NCBI GenBank assembly: GCA_029265975.1
Contig: JAJUGN010000001.1
Location: 1 to 64,000 of the forward strand
From: Clostridiales bacterium
GTDB taxonomy: Bacteria > Bacillota > Clostridia > Oscillospirales > Oscillospiraceae
DNA: 64,000 nucleotides
Reading direction: 5' to 3'
In this document: one piece after another, positions 17,302-25,832 of the stretch
Numbering within the stretch: the stretch's first letter is position 1
Layout: each line of letters begins with the position of its first letter
Translations under genes and position numbers: made by a program
The notes under the pieces: generated by a model
Told to the model about the DNA's origin: nothing
The model's database searches: none
The model's input: the letters and a program-made list of their open reading frames with translations, nothing else

Positions 17302-18330
17302 ATGACTTTAAAGGATATTGCACAGGAATTGGGCGTCTCCATTTCTACCGTTTCGAGAGTTATCAACCAAAAAGGTGCGCACGTCGCAAACAAGGATATA
17401 CAGGATAGGATTTGGGAAATAGTTCGCCAAACGGGTTACATTCCCTCTTCTGCCGCTCGTTGCCTAAAGCGAGGCGCTGAAATTAAAGAAAAAAATCGAG
17501 TTATAGCCTGCCTTTATGCCAGAGAGCCAATAGGCAATATTGATAGCCCGTTTTTTTCACGCATGTCAAGAAGCATCGAGGAAGAAGCGCTGCATTATGG
17601 CTACATTGTCAAATACTTCTTTACTGCGTCCGACTTGGATAATGTGGAAAAACTCGGCGTACTTTATGACAGCAATGTTGAAGGACTTATAATTTTAGGG
17701 AGGCACAATCTCGAGACTATCCGCAAAATGCGGCGATTTTTTAACAAAAACATTATATACGTCGGTCTTAACCCCCCCGTTGACGCAAAATACGATTGTA
17801 TTTTATGTGACGGATATCAGATAGGAGTTGATGCAACTTCGTATCTCATAAAGTTAGGTCACAAAAATATCGCATACATAGGTGAAACAAAGAACGAGGT
17901 CCGATTTGACGGCTTTGTAAATTCTTTGGAGAAAAGCGGTTTTGCAGCTAACAAGGATTACATTGTATCTACAATGCCCTACGCAGAGAACGGTTATCAA
18001 TCTCTAAAAAAGCTGTTATCTCTTGATTGCCGTCCTACCGCAGTTTTTTGTATGAACGATAAGATAGCAATGGGAGCTATCAGGGCCGCACAGGATATGC
18101 ATGTACGAATACCGCGCGAACTTTCCATTATAGGCGTAGACGATACAGAATCTTCCAAATATTTGATCCCTAAGTTGACAACCGTTCACGTTCCCATCGA
18201 TGAGCTTGGAGCAATGGCCACAAAAATGCTTTATGATCGATTGGAAAAAGGCCACCAAATTAATATAAAGATGTACCTTCCCTTCTACATTATTGAACGC
18301 GAGAGCTGCGCCAAATGCCTTAATGGATAA
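17302..18330 (+). CDS. LacI-family transcriptional regulator
   Basis: A 342-residue LacI/GalR-type repressor. The N-terminal helix-turn-helix reads 'MTLKDIAQELGVSISTVSRVINQ', followed by a hinge helix region ('IPSSAARCLKRG') and a periplasmic-binding-protein-like ligand domain with 'GVDDTE' and 'LTTVHVPIDELG' near the end, both typical. It is divergent from the sulfatase/ABC operon and almost surely senses that operon's sugar or an intermediate, relieving repression. Start ATG 17302 is taken because the DNA-binding domain begins exactly there; an upstream start at 17266 adds 12 atypical residues. A 13-bp-stem terminator follows. It is the only plus-strand gene of the island. Confidence 0.93.
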   Translation: MTLKDIAQELGVSISTVSRVINQKGAHVANKDIQDRIWEIVRQTGYIPSSAARCLKRGAEIKEKNRVIACLYAREPIGNIDSPFFSRMSRSIEEEALHYGYIVKYFFTASDLDNVEKLGVLYDSNVEGLIILGRHNLETIRKMRRFFNKNIIYVGLNPPVDAKYDCILCDGYQIGVDATSYLIKLGHKNIAYIGETKNEVRFDGFVNSLEKSGFAANKDYIVSTMPYAENGYQSLKKLLSLDCRPTAVFCMNDKIAMGAIRAAQDMHVRIPRELSIIGVDDTESSKYLIPKLTTVHVPIDELGAMATKMLYDRLEKGHQINIKMYLPFYIIERESCAKCLNG

Positions 18331-18375
18331 ATATCATAAAATATAACTGAGGTGCTGTATCAAAACACCCTGAAA

Positions 18376-18421
18376 AAAGAAAAGAAGCCTCTGCTTTCGG
18401 AGATCGCTTCTTTTCTTTTTT
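18376..18421 (+). terminator. Intrinsic terminator of the LacI-type gene
   Basis: AAAGAAAAGAAGC (18376-18388) pairs with GCTTCTTTTCTTT (18406-18418), with an inner CTC/GAG pairing and a T-run after it. Confidence 0.85.
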
Positions 18422-18831
18422 ATTATAACTTTGTTATGACAAAAGTAAATTGACACTGCCTGAGTATGAAAACAAAAAGCCTCAAGTTTTCTTCGGTTCT
18501 TGCACAAAAGAGCTCTTCATGGAGCATTATTCCAGCGGCTGCCTTTCGTCTAAAAAAGCACTTTGATTCAGATACTATGCTCCCGGCTTACATACTCTCT
18601 GTCCTCGACTATCCCTTTCCATGCCTGACCCTTGAATTACGAACTGAATGCTTTTTCCATCTTTCTCACCATAAACCTTTCTTTTCGTTTTACTTGATGT
18701 TTATAGCGTCTATCAAGCCCGGTATATGTCAAAAGACAGTCTTAAAACCGTCATAAAATCATTTGTCAAGGCATTTTGAGTTCGTCTAAAATGTGCGGCG
18801 GCCAATGAAACCCGGATATATAATTTTTCTA
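18422..18831. other. Noncoding gap between island and ammonium channel gene
   Basis: About 400 bp with no gene I can support. A 96-codon plus-strand frame (18466-18756) has no ribosome site or recognisable domain. The minus strand shows short broken frames that might be an old mobile-element remnant, but no identifiable motif. Confidence 0.5.
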
Positions 18832-18860
18832 TTGACTCCGTTTAGCTTATTTGCTATAAT
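18832..18860 (+). promoter_or_regulatory. Strong promoter of the amt-PII gene
   Basis: TTGACT (18832-18837), 17-bp spacer, TATAAT (18855-18860). Transcription should start near 18867, leaving a leader of about 110 nt that contains an intrinsic terminator. Confidence 0.8.
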
Positions 18861-18867
18861 AGCGCCC

Positions 18868-18948
18868 GTGACAGTGATGTTGTTCAAATTAATATAGTTT
18901 TTTGTAATGGCAAAGGCGCCGAACTATGTGATAGTTCTGCGCTTTTTT
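18868..18948 (+). promoter_or_regulatory. Attenuator leader, probable ANTAR-type dual hairpin plus terminator
   Basis: The leader holds a complete intrinsic terminator: 18916-18927 pairs with 18931-18942 (11 of 12 bp), followed by six T. Upstream are two small hairpins with six-base loops: P1 at 18868-18883, loop AGTGAT, and P2 at 18908-18921, loop AAAGGC. Both loops have A at position 1 and G at position 4, the rule known for RNA targets of ANTAR antiterminators (EutV/NasR type), and P2's 3' arm overlaps the terminator's 5' arm so the two exclude each other. P1 is weak (two or three G-U pairs). ANTAR control of nitrogen genes, including amt, is known in Clostridia. The terminator is clear; the ANTAR reading is inferred. 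Confidence 0.6.
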
Positions 18949-18976
18949 GTTTTATTATTTTTTAGGAGATGAATTC

Positions 18977-20743
18977 ATGAGCACGACAGTTATTCTCGAT
19001 ACCTTATGGGTAATTCTAGCCGCCATACTCGTTTTCTTTATGAACCTGGGTTTCGCTGCCGTTGAAAGCGGATTTGCTCGTCAGAAAAACGCGGTGAACA
19101 TTCTTTCGAAAAACTTTATCGTTTTTGCCGTGTCCTCGCTCGGCTTCCTTGTTTTGGGCTGGGGGCTTATGTTTGGGGACGGCAACGGCTTCGTCGGACT
19201 GCAAGGTCTTTTTATGGCGAGCGGCGCCGATAACTCGCCGGCTACGGGAGAGCTTTACAAAGGAGTATACTCGGCGATATCCTGGGCGGGCGTTCCGTTC
19301 TGGGCTAAGTTTTTCTTCCAGCTTGTGTTCTGCGGAACCGCGGCCACAATAGTATCCGGCGCAGTTGCTGAACGCATAAAATACATATCCTTCATAGTCT
19401 TTTCTCTCTTCCTGACCATGCTCGTATATCCGATAGTAGGCCATTGGATATGGGGCGGCGGATTTCTTGCCAAGCTGGGGATGCTCGACTTTGCCGGAGG
19501 AACGGTGGTTCACTCCGTGGGCGGATGGGCGGCCCTCTCAGGCGTAATCATACTTGGCCCGAGGGTAGGCAAATATACTAAAGACGGAAAAATAAACCCG
19601 ATTCCCGGTCACAACCTTAGCCTTGCCACCATCGGAGCCTTTGTTCTGTGGCTTGGATGGTTCGGCTTCAACCCCGGCTCGACCATGGCAGCCGATCCTA
19701 CGGCTATTTCGCACATTCTTGTCACCACCAACACCGCCGGCATAATCGCCGTGCTCACATCAACCGCAACCGCCTGGATCGTAATCGGAAAGCCCGACCT
19801 CGGCATGTCCATAAACGGACTTCTCGCCGGTCTTGTCGCAATCACCCCGTGCTGCGCCTATGTGAGCGTGACAAGCTCCATAATCATCGGCGCGGTCGCC
19901 GGCATACTCGTTGTTCTATCCGTTATGTTCTTTGACAGAAGAAAGCTCGACGACCCCGTCGGCGCGCTGTCGGTGCATCTCGTTCACGGCGTCCTGGGAA
20001 CCCTTTGCATAGGCCTTTTCGCCCAGAACGGGATTGCCGGCGTCACCACACCAGACGGACTGTTTTTCGGCGGCGGCCTTTCGCTGCTCAAAAGCCAGGC
20101 TCTGGGCGTAGTATCGGTGGGGGCCTTCGTATTCGCGGCTTCCTCGATTATATGGCTTGCGATTAAGGCAACGATAGGACTCCGCGTCACCGTAAAGGAG
20201 GAGATAGAGGGCCTCGATATAGGCGAGCACGGACAGCAGTGCTATGCCGAGTTTGTATCGATTGACTACACAAATGCCGCCGAAAAACCCGAGGAAGAAA
20301 CGGTTGCCCCTTCCGCCCCCGCCGTCGTGCCTATGGAGCAGGCCGTTCCCACCGAAATTGTCCATGTGCCGGAATCGACCCCCGGCTTCAAGCTTACAAA
20401 GGTGGAGATAATTACGAAGCAGAACAAGTTCGAATCACTCAAAAACGCCATGGACAAAATCGGCATCACCGGCATGACGGTCACAAACGTCCTCGGCTAC
20501 GGAGCTCAGGGCGGGCACACGGAATATTACCGCGGCGTTGAATTTGAAACCAATCTGCTTCCGAAGGTAAAAGTGGAGATAGTTGTGAGCAAGGTTCCCG
20601 TAAGGCTCGTTATCGAAACGGCGAAGAAAGTTTTGTACACCGGAAATATCGGCGACGGCAAGATCTTCGTATATAACGTGGAAAACGCAATCAAGGTTCG
20701 CACCGGCGAAGAAGGCTACGACGCACTTCAGGACGTAGAATAA
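18977..20743 (+). CDS. amt: Ammonium channel Amt fused to a C-terminal PII domain
   Basis: One uninterrupted 588-residue frame. Residues about 1-410 are an Amt/AmtB ammonium channel with eleven expected membrane helices; the twin pore histidines lie in 'TVVHSVGGW' and 'SVHLVHGVLG'. A Pro/Glu/Ala-rich linker follows (about 430-465). Residues about 472-588 are a PII (GlnB/GlnK) domain with T-loop 'GGHTEYYRGVEF' (tyrosine at the uridylylation-loop position) and ATP-loop 'TGNIGDGKIFV'. Amt and GlnK are usually separate genes, with GlnK plugging the channel when ATP and 2-oxoglutarate signal nitrogen excess; here the plug is tethered. Start ATG 18977 follows AGGAG at eight bases; an upstream start at 18947 overlaps the terminator. 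Expression is probably attenuated in the leader. Confidence 0.95.
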   Translation: MSTTVILDTLWVILAAILVFFMNLGFAAVESGFARQKNAVNILSKNFIVFAVSSLGFLVLGWGLMFGDGNGFVGLQGLFMASGADNSPATGELYKGVYSAISWAGVPFWAKFFFQLVFCGTAATIVSGAVAERIKYISFIVFSLFLTMLVYPIVGHWIWGGGFLAKLGMLDFAGGTVVHSVGGWAALSGVIILGPRVGKYTKDGKINPIPGHNLSLATIGAFVLWLGWFGFNPGSTMAADPTAISHILVTTNTAGIIAVLTSTATAWIVIGKPDLGMSINGLLAGLVAITPCCAYVSVTSSIIIGAVAGILVVLSVMFFDRRKLDDPVGALSVHLVHGVLGTLCIGLFAQNGIAGVTTPDGLFFGGGLSLLKSQALGVVSVGAFVFAASSIIWLAIKATIGLRVTVKEEIEGLDIGEHGQQCYAEFVSIDYTNAAEKPEEETVAPSAPAVVPMEQAVPTEIVHVPESTPGFKLTKVEIITKQNKFESLKNAMDKIGITGMTVTNVLGYGAQGGHTEYYRGVEFETNLLPKVKVEIVVSKVPVRLVIETAKKVLYTGNIGDGKIFVYNVENAIKVRTGEEGYDALQDVE

Positions 20744-20754
20744 AAGAGTATCGA

Positions 20755-20787
20755 AAGCTCCCCTGCGGCGCCGCAGGGGAGCTTTTT
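20755..20787 (+). terminator. Terminator of the amt-PII gene, likely bidirectional
   Basis: A perfect 15-bp GC-rich palindrome (AAGCTCCCCTGCGGC and its complement) followed by TTT. It also lies after the minus-strand gene ending at 20838. Confidence 0.88.
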
Positions 20788-20837
20788 CATTGTTTTTTGA
20801 ATTTTTCGTTGAAAAAGAGCTGAGGGCCGGTTCGGTT

Positions 20838-21626
20838 TTATTTTTTCAGCGGTATGCCGTTCTGGCAGGGAACCGCCACCTGGCATTTGCCGCAGCCGTA
20901 CATCGGACTATACCTGGTCTTCGTGCCCTCGACGAACACCTGGCAGACAAACTGGTCCTTGCCTTTTTCAACGCTTATCGCATTTGCCGGGCAGCGCCTT
21001 GCGCAGGCTCCGCACATCGTGCAGTATTCATATACTTCGCTGTATTTCCTTATGCTCGGCTCAAAAAAAGCGGTCGTTACTACACTCCCGAAGCGCCCGG
21101 CTATGCCCTTTTCCGTTATCAGGCCTTTTGACAGCCCGAATGTACCGAGGCCGCATATGTAGGCTACATGGCGTTCGGACCAACTGCTGGTGAGCGGCAA
21201 ACCGTTCAAGTCCCTGTAACCCCTGAATCTGGAATCCAAAGACGGCACCGCTGCCTCAAAGCCGGCGTTCCTTAAAGCGTCTGCGAGGTGCTGCGACAGC
21301 TTGTTTATTATTATCTGACCCTCCCACCTGCCGTGAAGCCACTCCTCGGAGGGTTCCGTCCTGTCCGAAACATTGCTGCATTTTACGGTTTCGGTAAACG
21401 GAAGGAAGAAAGAAACAACGCTTTTTGCACCCGGGAGCCACTCGCATGGCGCAAGGAAGCCCTCGCCCACTATATGCGCCCTTTTATATTCATCAAAGAG
21501 CGGATCGCAGGCGTCCCCGTAAGCGAACAGCGGCGTTTCATATATCCTGCCGCCTGAAGCCAGAACATTTTCTTCCGAAGCCGCCAGATACTCGGACGCC
21601 GCGGCTTCCAGCCATATTTTATTCAT
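20838..21626 (-). CDS. QueG-like 4Fe-4S double-cluster protein
   Basis: A 262-residue protein related to the C-terminal part of epoxyqueuosine reductase. A DUF1730-like N-terminal half is followed by a ferredoxin-type cluster motif 'CTMCGACARRCP' near residue 203 and a second cysteine group 'CGKCQVAVPC' near 246-255. QueG also needs a cobalamin site and HEAT-like tail; this shorter protein lacks the tail, and similar short proteins in anaerobes are electron-transfer or dehalogenase-like proteins of unknown substrate. True QueG activity is therefore doubtful. The start overlaps the stop of the upstream SGNH-like gene by four bases (ATGA), so the two are co-translated. Confidence 0.75.
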   Translation of the reverse strand: MNKIWLEAAASEYLAASEENVLASGGRIYETPLFAYGDACDPLFDEYKRAHIVGEGFLAPCEWLPGAKSVVSFFLPFTETVKCSNVSDRTEPSEEWLHGRWEGQIIINKLSQHLADALRNAGFEAAVPSLDSRFRGYRDLNGLPLTSSWSERHVAYICGLGTFGLSKGLITEKGIAGRFGSVVTTAFFEPSIRKYSEVYEYCTMCGACARRCPANAISVEKGKDQFVCQVFVEGTKTRYSPMYGCGKCQVAVPCQNGIPLKK

Positions 21627-22651
21627 CTTAAATTCTCCCTAAGTCTGCTTGCTACCAGAGTGACCTTTTTTTCGTACTCTTCGAGCTCCGCGTTCCATTC
21701 TTCCGAATATTCGCTATCGTTGCGATGGTCCGGTACGGTGTAATTCCGGCTTATATACTGACCAAGATACACCGTGACCTTTGTGGCGCCGCTGGAATTC
21801 ATATGATAGCCTTTGTCCCTTGTGTCGGTCATCCAGTTAAGGCCTATTTCGTCGCGGCATAAGTTCAGATCCAGAAAGGTTATATTTTTTTGCTTGGCGT
21901 ACTCAGAAACCGCGTTATGCCTTGCGTAATTCCACGACTGGGAGGTAGGCATTTCAACGAACAGCAGCGGTATGTTCTTTTCGGCGCACAATTCGACGAT
22001 TTTGTTGAGGTACATCAGATTAGAGAGCTTTATCTCCTCTTTTTCGCTTGTCGGGATCATATACTCTTTGCCGTTATACGGGTCGATTTTGTTGCTTATT
22101 CCGAAGCCCTTGGACTTGCTTTTCCATGTATGCAAGGGTTTTTTTGTGAAATCCTCAAACAAAAGCGACTTCCAGCGGTCGTGGAATTCCACCACCGGAA
22201 ACGCATTCTGTATTCCGTTTGCAATTGAAATATTCAGTCTCATTGGATCGAGCCCGCCCTCATATATTGAGTCCGTTTCAAAAATAACAAGCTTCGGACT
22301 CTGACATGTCAGGGCCTCCCTGAGCAGAATATAGGCCTGACGCACCGTCTGCCTCGCTTCGCCCGAAACATACGATGTATAGCCGTGATTTTTCCAGAGA
22401 ACCATCGGAGAAAACGCGCTGTAGAGATCGCTGTTTCCCACAGCTATTATGTCAATGCTGTTATTCGGCTCTCCGTAAAAGCCTCTGGCGTTGAAATAAT
22501 TGATGCCGTTTTCCCTGATATTATGCTTTGGCATAAATATGTTCGATGTCACTGTCAGCAAAAGCGCAAAAATCCCGATAAATGCGACTGCCTTTATGAG
22601 AGGGCTGTAAACATGTATTTTTCTTTTATATGTCGACGGAAGAGTTAACAT
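21623..22651 (-). CDS. Membrane-anchored SGNH/DltD-like protein
   Basis: A 342-residue protein with one N-terminal membrane helix (about 13-35) and an extracellular domain. 'IIAVGNSDLYSAFSP' resembles the GDS block of SGNH hydrolases, and 'KGYHMNSSGATKV' near the C-terminus could supply the catalytic His, as in DltD/AlgX-like proteins. Such proteins often transfer or remove acyl groups on cell-envelope polymers, but no dlt genes are near, so the function is open. Start ATG 22651 follows AGGAG at five bases; an earlier frame start at 22771 would add 40 atypical residues. The gene lies downstream of the hairpin array and overlaps the QueG-like gene. Confidence 0.65.
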   Translation of the reverse strand: MLTLPSTYKRKIHVYSPLIKAVAFIGIFALLLTVTSNIFMPKHNIRENGINYFNARGFYGEPNNSIDIIAVGNSDLYSAFSPMVLWKNHGYTSYVSGEARQTVRQAYILLREALTCQSPKLVIFETDSIYEGGLDPMRLNISIANGIQNAFPVVEFHDRWKSLLFEDFTKKPLHTWKSKSKGFGISNKIDPYNGKEYMIPTSEKEEIKLSNLMYLNKIVELCAEKNIPLLFVEMPTSQSWNYARHNAVSEYAKQKNITFLDLNLCRDEIGLNWMTDTRDKGYHMNSSGATKVTVYLGQYISRNYTVPDHRNDSEYSEEWNAELEEYEKKVTLVASRLRENLR

Positions 22652-22854
22652 GGCCACTCCTGAAATAATAAAAGTTATAAAACGCCTTACGGGCCCGGAC
22701 GACGCAACCCCGCTTCTCGCAAGGCTTTTTGAGCGTAGAAGTATTATAAGCCATTTGCATCTGCATATCAAGCTTTTCGGCTAAAAATTGCGTGCCCGTA
22801 TGCGCAAATACGGCTCCCGAACCTAATGATTTTGAAAGAAAACCGTGTTACGCG

Positions 22855-23115
22855 CATGCCCCGATTTTCGATGAAAATCGGGGCATGGCAGCTTGTCAAA
22901 AAACTTGTTTACAGCAAAAAAGCTTCGCAGAATTTCCGCCACGAATGGCGGAAACAAAGTCAAATCCGTCATTTCCAGCGGCGTGTACGTCGGAAATGAC
23001 ACCTCTCATGACAGGCGCGGCAGAGCAGCCGTCATGCAACCCCCTTGTCAAAAAAGCCCAAAGGGCTTTTTTGACAGCCTGGCATGCCCCGATTTTCGAT
23101 GAAAATCGGGGCATG
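22855..23115. repeat. Array of perfect hairpins bounded by two identical 33-bp palindromes
   Basis: Two identical copies of CATGCCCCGATTTTC-GAT-GAAAATCGGGGCATG (22855-22887 and 23083-23115; 15-bp arms) bound a 195-bp segment. It contains TTTCCGCC/GGCGGAAA (22933-22954), GTCATTTCC/GGAAATGAC (22968-23000), CATGAC..GGC/GCCGTCATG (23007-23036) and TGTCAAAAAAGCCC/GGGCTTTTTTGACA (23046-23076). The last can act as an intrinsic terminator on both strands and ends the surface-protein operon. The rest of the 22652-23171 gap shows no gene. The layout resembles a mosaic REP/MITE-like element, but the family is not recognised. Confidence 0.75.
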
Positions 23116-23171
23116 GTCTGAATGATGAAAAAAGGTTTTGAATAAATCGGTTCCGGTCTTATTACGCAGTC

Positions 23172-25808
23172 TTATGATATTACGAAGGTGGCGGTTATTG
23201 TTCCAGAGCTTGCGGAATTGGAGGTAGTATTCGCCTGCAAACCTACGGAGTCAAAAACCGTAAAGAAGTTGGCGGGAACTCCCGAGAAGGTGTAGCCTGT
23301 TTTTGCGGAGAGACTGATCGTCGCCGTATAAGTTCCCGCTACGCTGAAGCTTGTAACGGTCTTTGAGCCCCTCTTCCATGTGATGCTGGAGGACGTGAAC
23401 TGATCCGTCGCCGTTACCGATGTCGGGCATGTTCTGCCGAGACCCACCTGCCCGCTCAGATTTACCTGAGAGATGTTGACTGTTGCCGCCGTTACCTTAG
23501 CCGTCGCGGCGCTTGTAACAGAGCCTGTATATCCTCCTGTCCCAGTAACAGTGACCTTGATATAGCGGTTGACCTGTGACGGCTGGATGGTATATGTCGG
23601 CCCAGTTGCGCCGGAGATGTTCGTGTATATGCCGCCAGACGTGAGTGAGCTCTTCCATTGATAAGTCACGGTGGCGCCGGCAGGTACGGGATTTGCCGTC
23701 AGCGTCTGCCCGACCTTGGCAGTGCCGGTAATTGAAACCGAGGTCAGGGCTGTGGACGCCACCGGCCCCACATATGAGCTTACGGCAAAATCAGTATAGA
23801 TTCCGGTTCCGGTGACCTTAACCTTGATATACTTCTGGTAGTCGGAGCTCTGAAGGACATAAGTGCTTGATGTTGCACCCGCGATGTCCGTATATATTCC
23901 GCCCGCCGTAGAAGACGACATCCACTGGTATGTGACTGTCGCGCCGCTTGGCAGTATGGAAGAAGCCGTAAGAGTATTGCCGCATTTGGCGGTTCCGCTG
24001 ATCGAAACGCCGGTTACGGGCGTCGTTACCGGGCCGGCTGAGGGGCTCGATACGGAGCCTTCATAATTGCCGGTTCCCGTTGCCGTGACCCTTATGTATT
24101 TGCCGACGTCGGACGACTGTGTCGTATATGTGGCAAGCGTGGCGCCGCTTATTGCGCTCCATGTGCTGCCGTTTGTGCTGTTGTACCATTGATATGTCAC
24201 CGTGGCGCCCGATGGAGCCACCGAGCCGGCAGTTAGAGTATTGGTGCTCCCGCTCGCCCAGGCGGCGTTGCCGCTTATAGCTCCCAGGCTGTCAAGAGAG
24301 CGTTTGGCAACCGGCCCCACGCTCGGGCTCGTCACGGTGCCGCTGTAATTTCCGGTTCCGGTGGCCTTCACGACTATGTACTTGCCTATGTCGTTTGCGG
24401 TAAGCGTATATGTTGAGGAGGTCGCGCCTGAAATATCTGTGAACGGACCGGAGGATGACGCGCCGCTCTGCCACTGATAAGTCACGGTCGCGCTGTATGG
24501 CGCCACAGCGCCCGCGGTCAGTGTATTTGTGTACTGGGGCGTGCCCGTGGGCGCGGCTATCGAAGTAATAGGGTATGTCACAGGGCCGATATAGGCGCTG
24601 GTAACGGTCCCTCCATAGTTGCCCGAGCCTGTCGCCCTGACTACTATATAGTATCCCACGTCTGCGTTTGTCAATGTATAAGTATTCGATGTCGCTGAAG
24701 CTATGTCGCTGTATGGACCAGCTGGATCAAGAGCTCTCTGCCACTGGTAGGTTACCGTAGCGCCGCTCGGCGTAACCGCACCCGCTGTGAGCGTTGAGCC
24801 GTATTGCGGGCTGCCGCTAATCGGTCCTATTGAGATCAGGGAGGTTGCCACCGGGCCGACGTAGTCGCTTGTAATTGTGCCGGTGTAGCCGTTGTAGCCC
24901 GTAACCCTGAGCTTTATGTAATAGCCCTCGTCTGCGGCCTGAACTATGTAAGTGCTGCTCGTTGCGCCCGAAATGTCGGTATAGGCTCCGCTGGGGGATG
25001 TGCTTCTCATCCACTGGTATGTGACCGTGGCTCCGCTCGGTGTGAGATTGGCAACTGAAGAAAGGGTATTTCCGGCGGCCGGCGCACCCGTTATCGTTAC
25101 TGTTCCGGTTATGGAAGTCGCGGAAACCTGCAGCGGAGAGGAACTGACCGACCCTGTATAGCCGCCCGTGCCGGTGGCCACAACCTTGATATAGTATCCG
25201 TAGTCGCCCGCCTGGAGAGTATAAGAGCTGGCAGTGACCCCGGTGCTTGTCCATGTGCTGTTGTCGAGGCTCCTCATCCAGTTATAGGACGCGGTGGCCC
25301 CGGAAGGAAGAACCGACGCAACGGATAGCGTGTTGCCTACGCTTGCGATGCCGCTGACGGTTACCCCCGTGAGCGGGCAGGCGAGCACCGGGCCCGAGTA
25401 CTCACTGGTCACGGAGCCCGAGTAGTAGCCGTATCCGGTCGCGACTACTCTTATAAATTTTCCGTAGTCGTTCGTATTAAGGGTGTAGGAGCTGGATGTG
25501 GCTCCCGTAATATTGCTGTACGGGCCTCCGGGCGAGCTGCCGCTCATCCACTGATAGTTTGCGGTGGCGCCTGAGGGCGTGAGCTGCCCAGCTGTGAGAG
25601 TGCTGCCCACCTGAGGAGTACCCGATGTCGCGCCTATTGCCGTAAGGTCAAAAGTAGCGGAGGCGTTTATGGATACCGTGTAGAAAATAGAATTGAAGAC
25701 ATACTTTGATAGAGAGGGTGTAAAGGAAAATACCGAAAAAATCAGCACAAGGAAAAGAAGAAGACCTATTTTCCGGACAGCTCCCCCGCCCTTTTTCCGT
25801 CTATTCAA
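23172..25808 (-). CDS. Secreted protein with eight Ig-like tandem repeats
   Basis: An 878-residue protein. The N-terminus has a basic stretch, a membrane helix (about 12-30) and 'SLSKYVFNS', similar to the SipW-type signal peptides of its neighbours. From about residue 52 eight repeats of 85-92 residues follow, each with 'G.TLTA......SGATVTYQW', 'I.GATSSTYTL...D.G.YI.V.ATG.G.Y.G.V.S'; this is a bacterial Ig-like surface repeat. About 100 C-terminal residues form a different beta-rich domain ending in 'TFVIS'. No LPXTG motif, so it is probably held by the fibre system or another protein. Start is TTG with AGGAGGGG six bases upstream. Last gene of the SipW/TasA-like operon. Confidence 0.85.
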   Translation of the reverse strand: MNRRKKGGGAVRKIGLLLFLVLIFSVFSFTPSLSKYVFNSIFYTVSINASATFDLTAIGATSGTPQVGSTLTAGQLTPSGATANYQWMSGSSPGGPYSNITGATSSSYTLNTNDYGKFIRVVATGYGYYSGSVTSEYSGPVLACPLTGVTVSGIASVGNTLSVASVLPSGATASYNWMRSLDNSTWTSTGVTASSYTLQAGDYGYYIKVVATGTGGYTGSVSSSPLQVSATSITGTVTITGAPAAGNTLSSVANLTPSGATVTYQWMRSTSPSGAYTDISGATSSTYIVQAADEGYYIKLRVTGYNGYTGTITSDYVGPVATSLISIGPISGSPQYGSTLTAGAVTPSGATVTYQWQRALDPAGPYSDIASATSNTYTLTNADVGYYIVVRATGSGNYGGTVTSAYIGPVTYPITSIAAPTGTPQYTNTLTAGAVAPYSATVTYQWQSGASSSGPFTDISGATSSTYTLTANDIGKYIVVKATGTGNYSGTVTSPSVGPVAKRSLDSLGAISGNAAWASGSTNTLTAGSVAPSGATVTYQWYNSTNGSTWSAISGATLATYTTQSSDVGKYIRVTATGTGNYEGSVSSPSAGPVTTPVTGVSISGTAKCGNTLTASSILPSGATVTYQWMSSSTAGGIYTDIAGATSSTYVLQSSDYQKYIKVKVTGTGIYTDFAVSSYVGPVASTALTSVSITGTAKVGQTLTANPVPAGATVTYQWKSSLTSGGIYTNISGATGPTYTIQPSQVNRYIKVTVTGTGGYTGSVTSAATAKVTAATVNISQVNLSGQVGLGRTCPTSVTATDQFTSSSITWKRGSKTVTSFSVAGTYTATISLSAKTGYTFSGVPANFFTVFDSVGLQANTTSNSASSGTITATFVIS

Positions 25809-25832
25809 TGCACTCCCCTCCTTTTTATCAGG

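Noticed and set aside
18466-18756. 96-codon plus-strand frame in the gap before amt
   Set aside because: No Shine-Dalgarno site, low-complexity composition, no domain; the minus strand hints at an eroded mobile element but no motif could be named.
22855-23115. CRISPR array
   Set aside because: The repeats are palindromic hairpins of different sequence with only two identical units and no regular spacer length; no cas genes are in the window.
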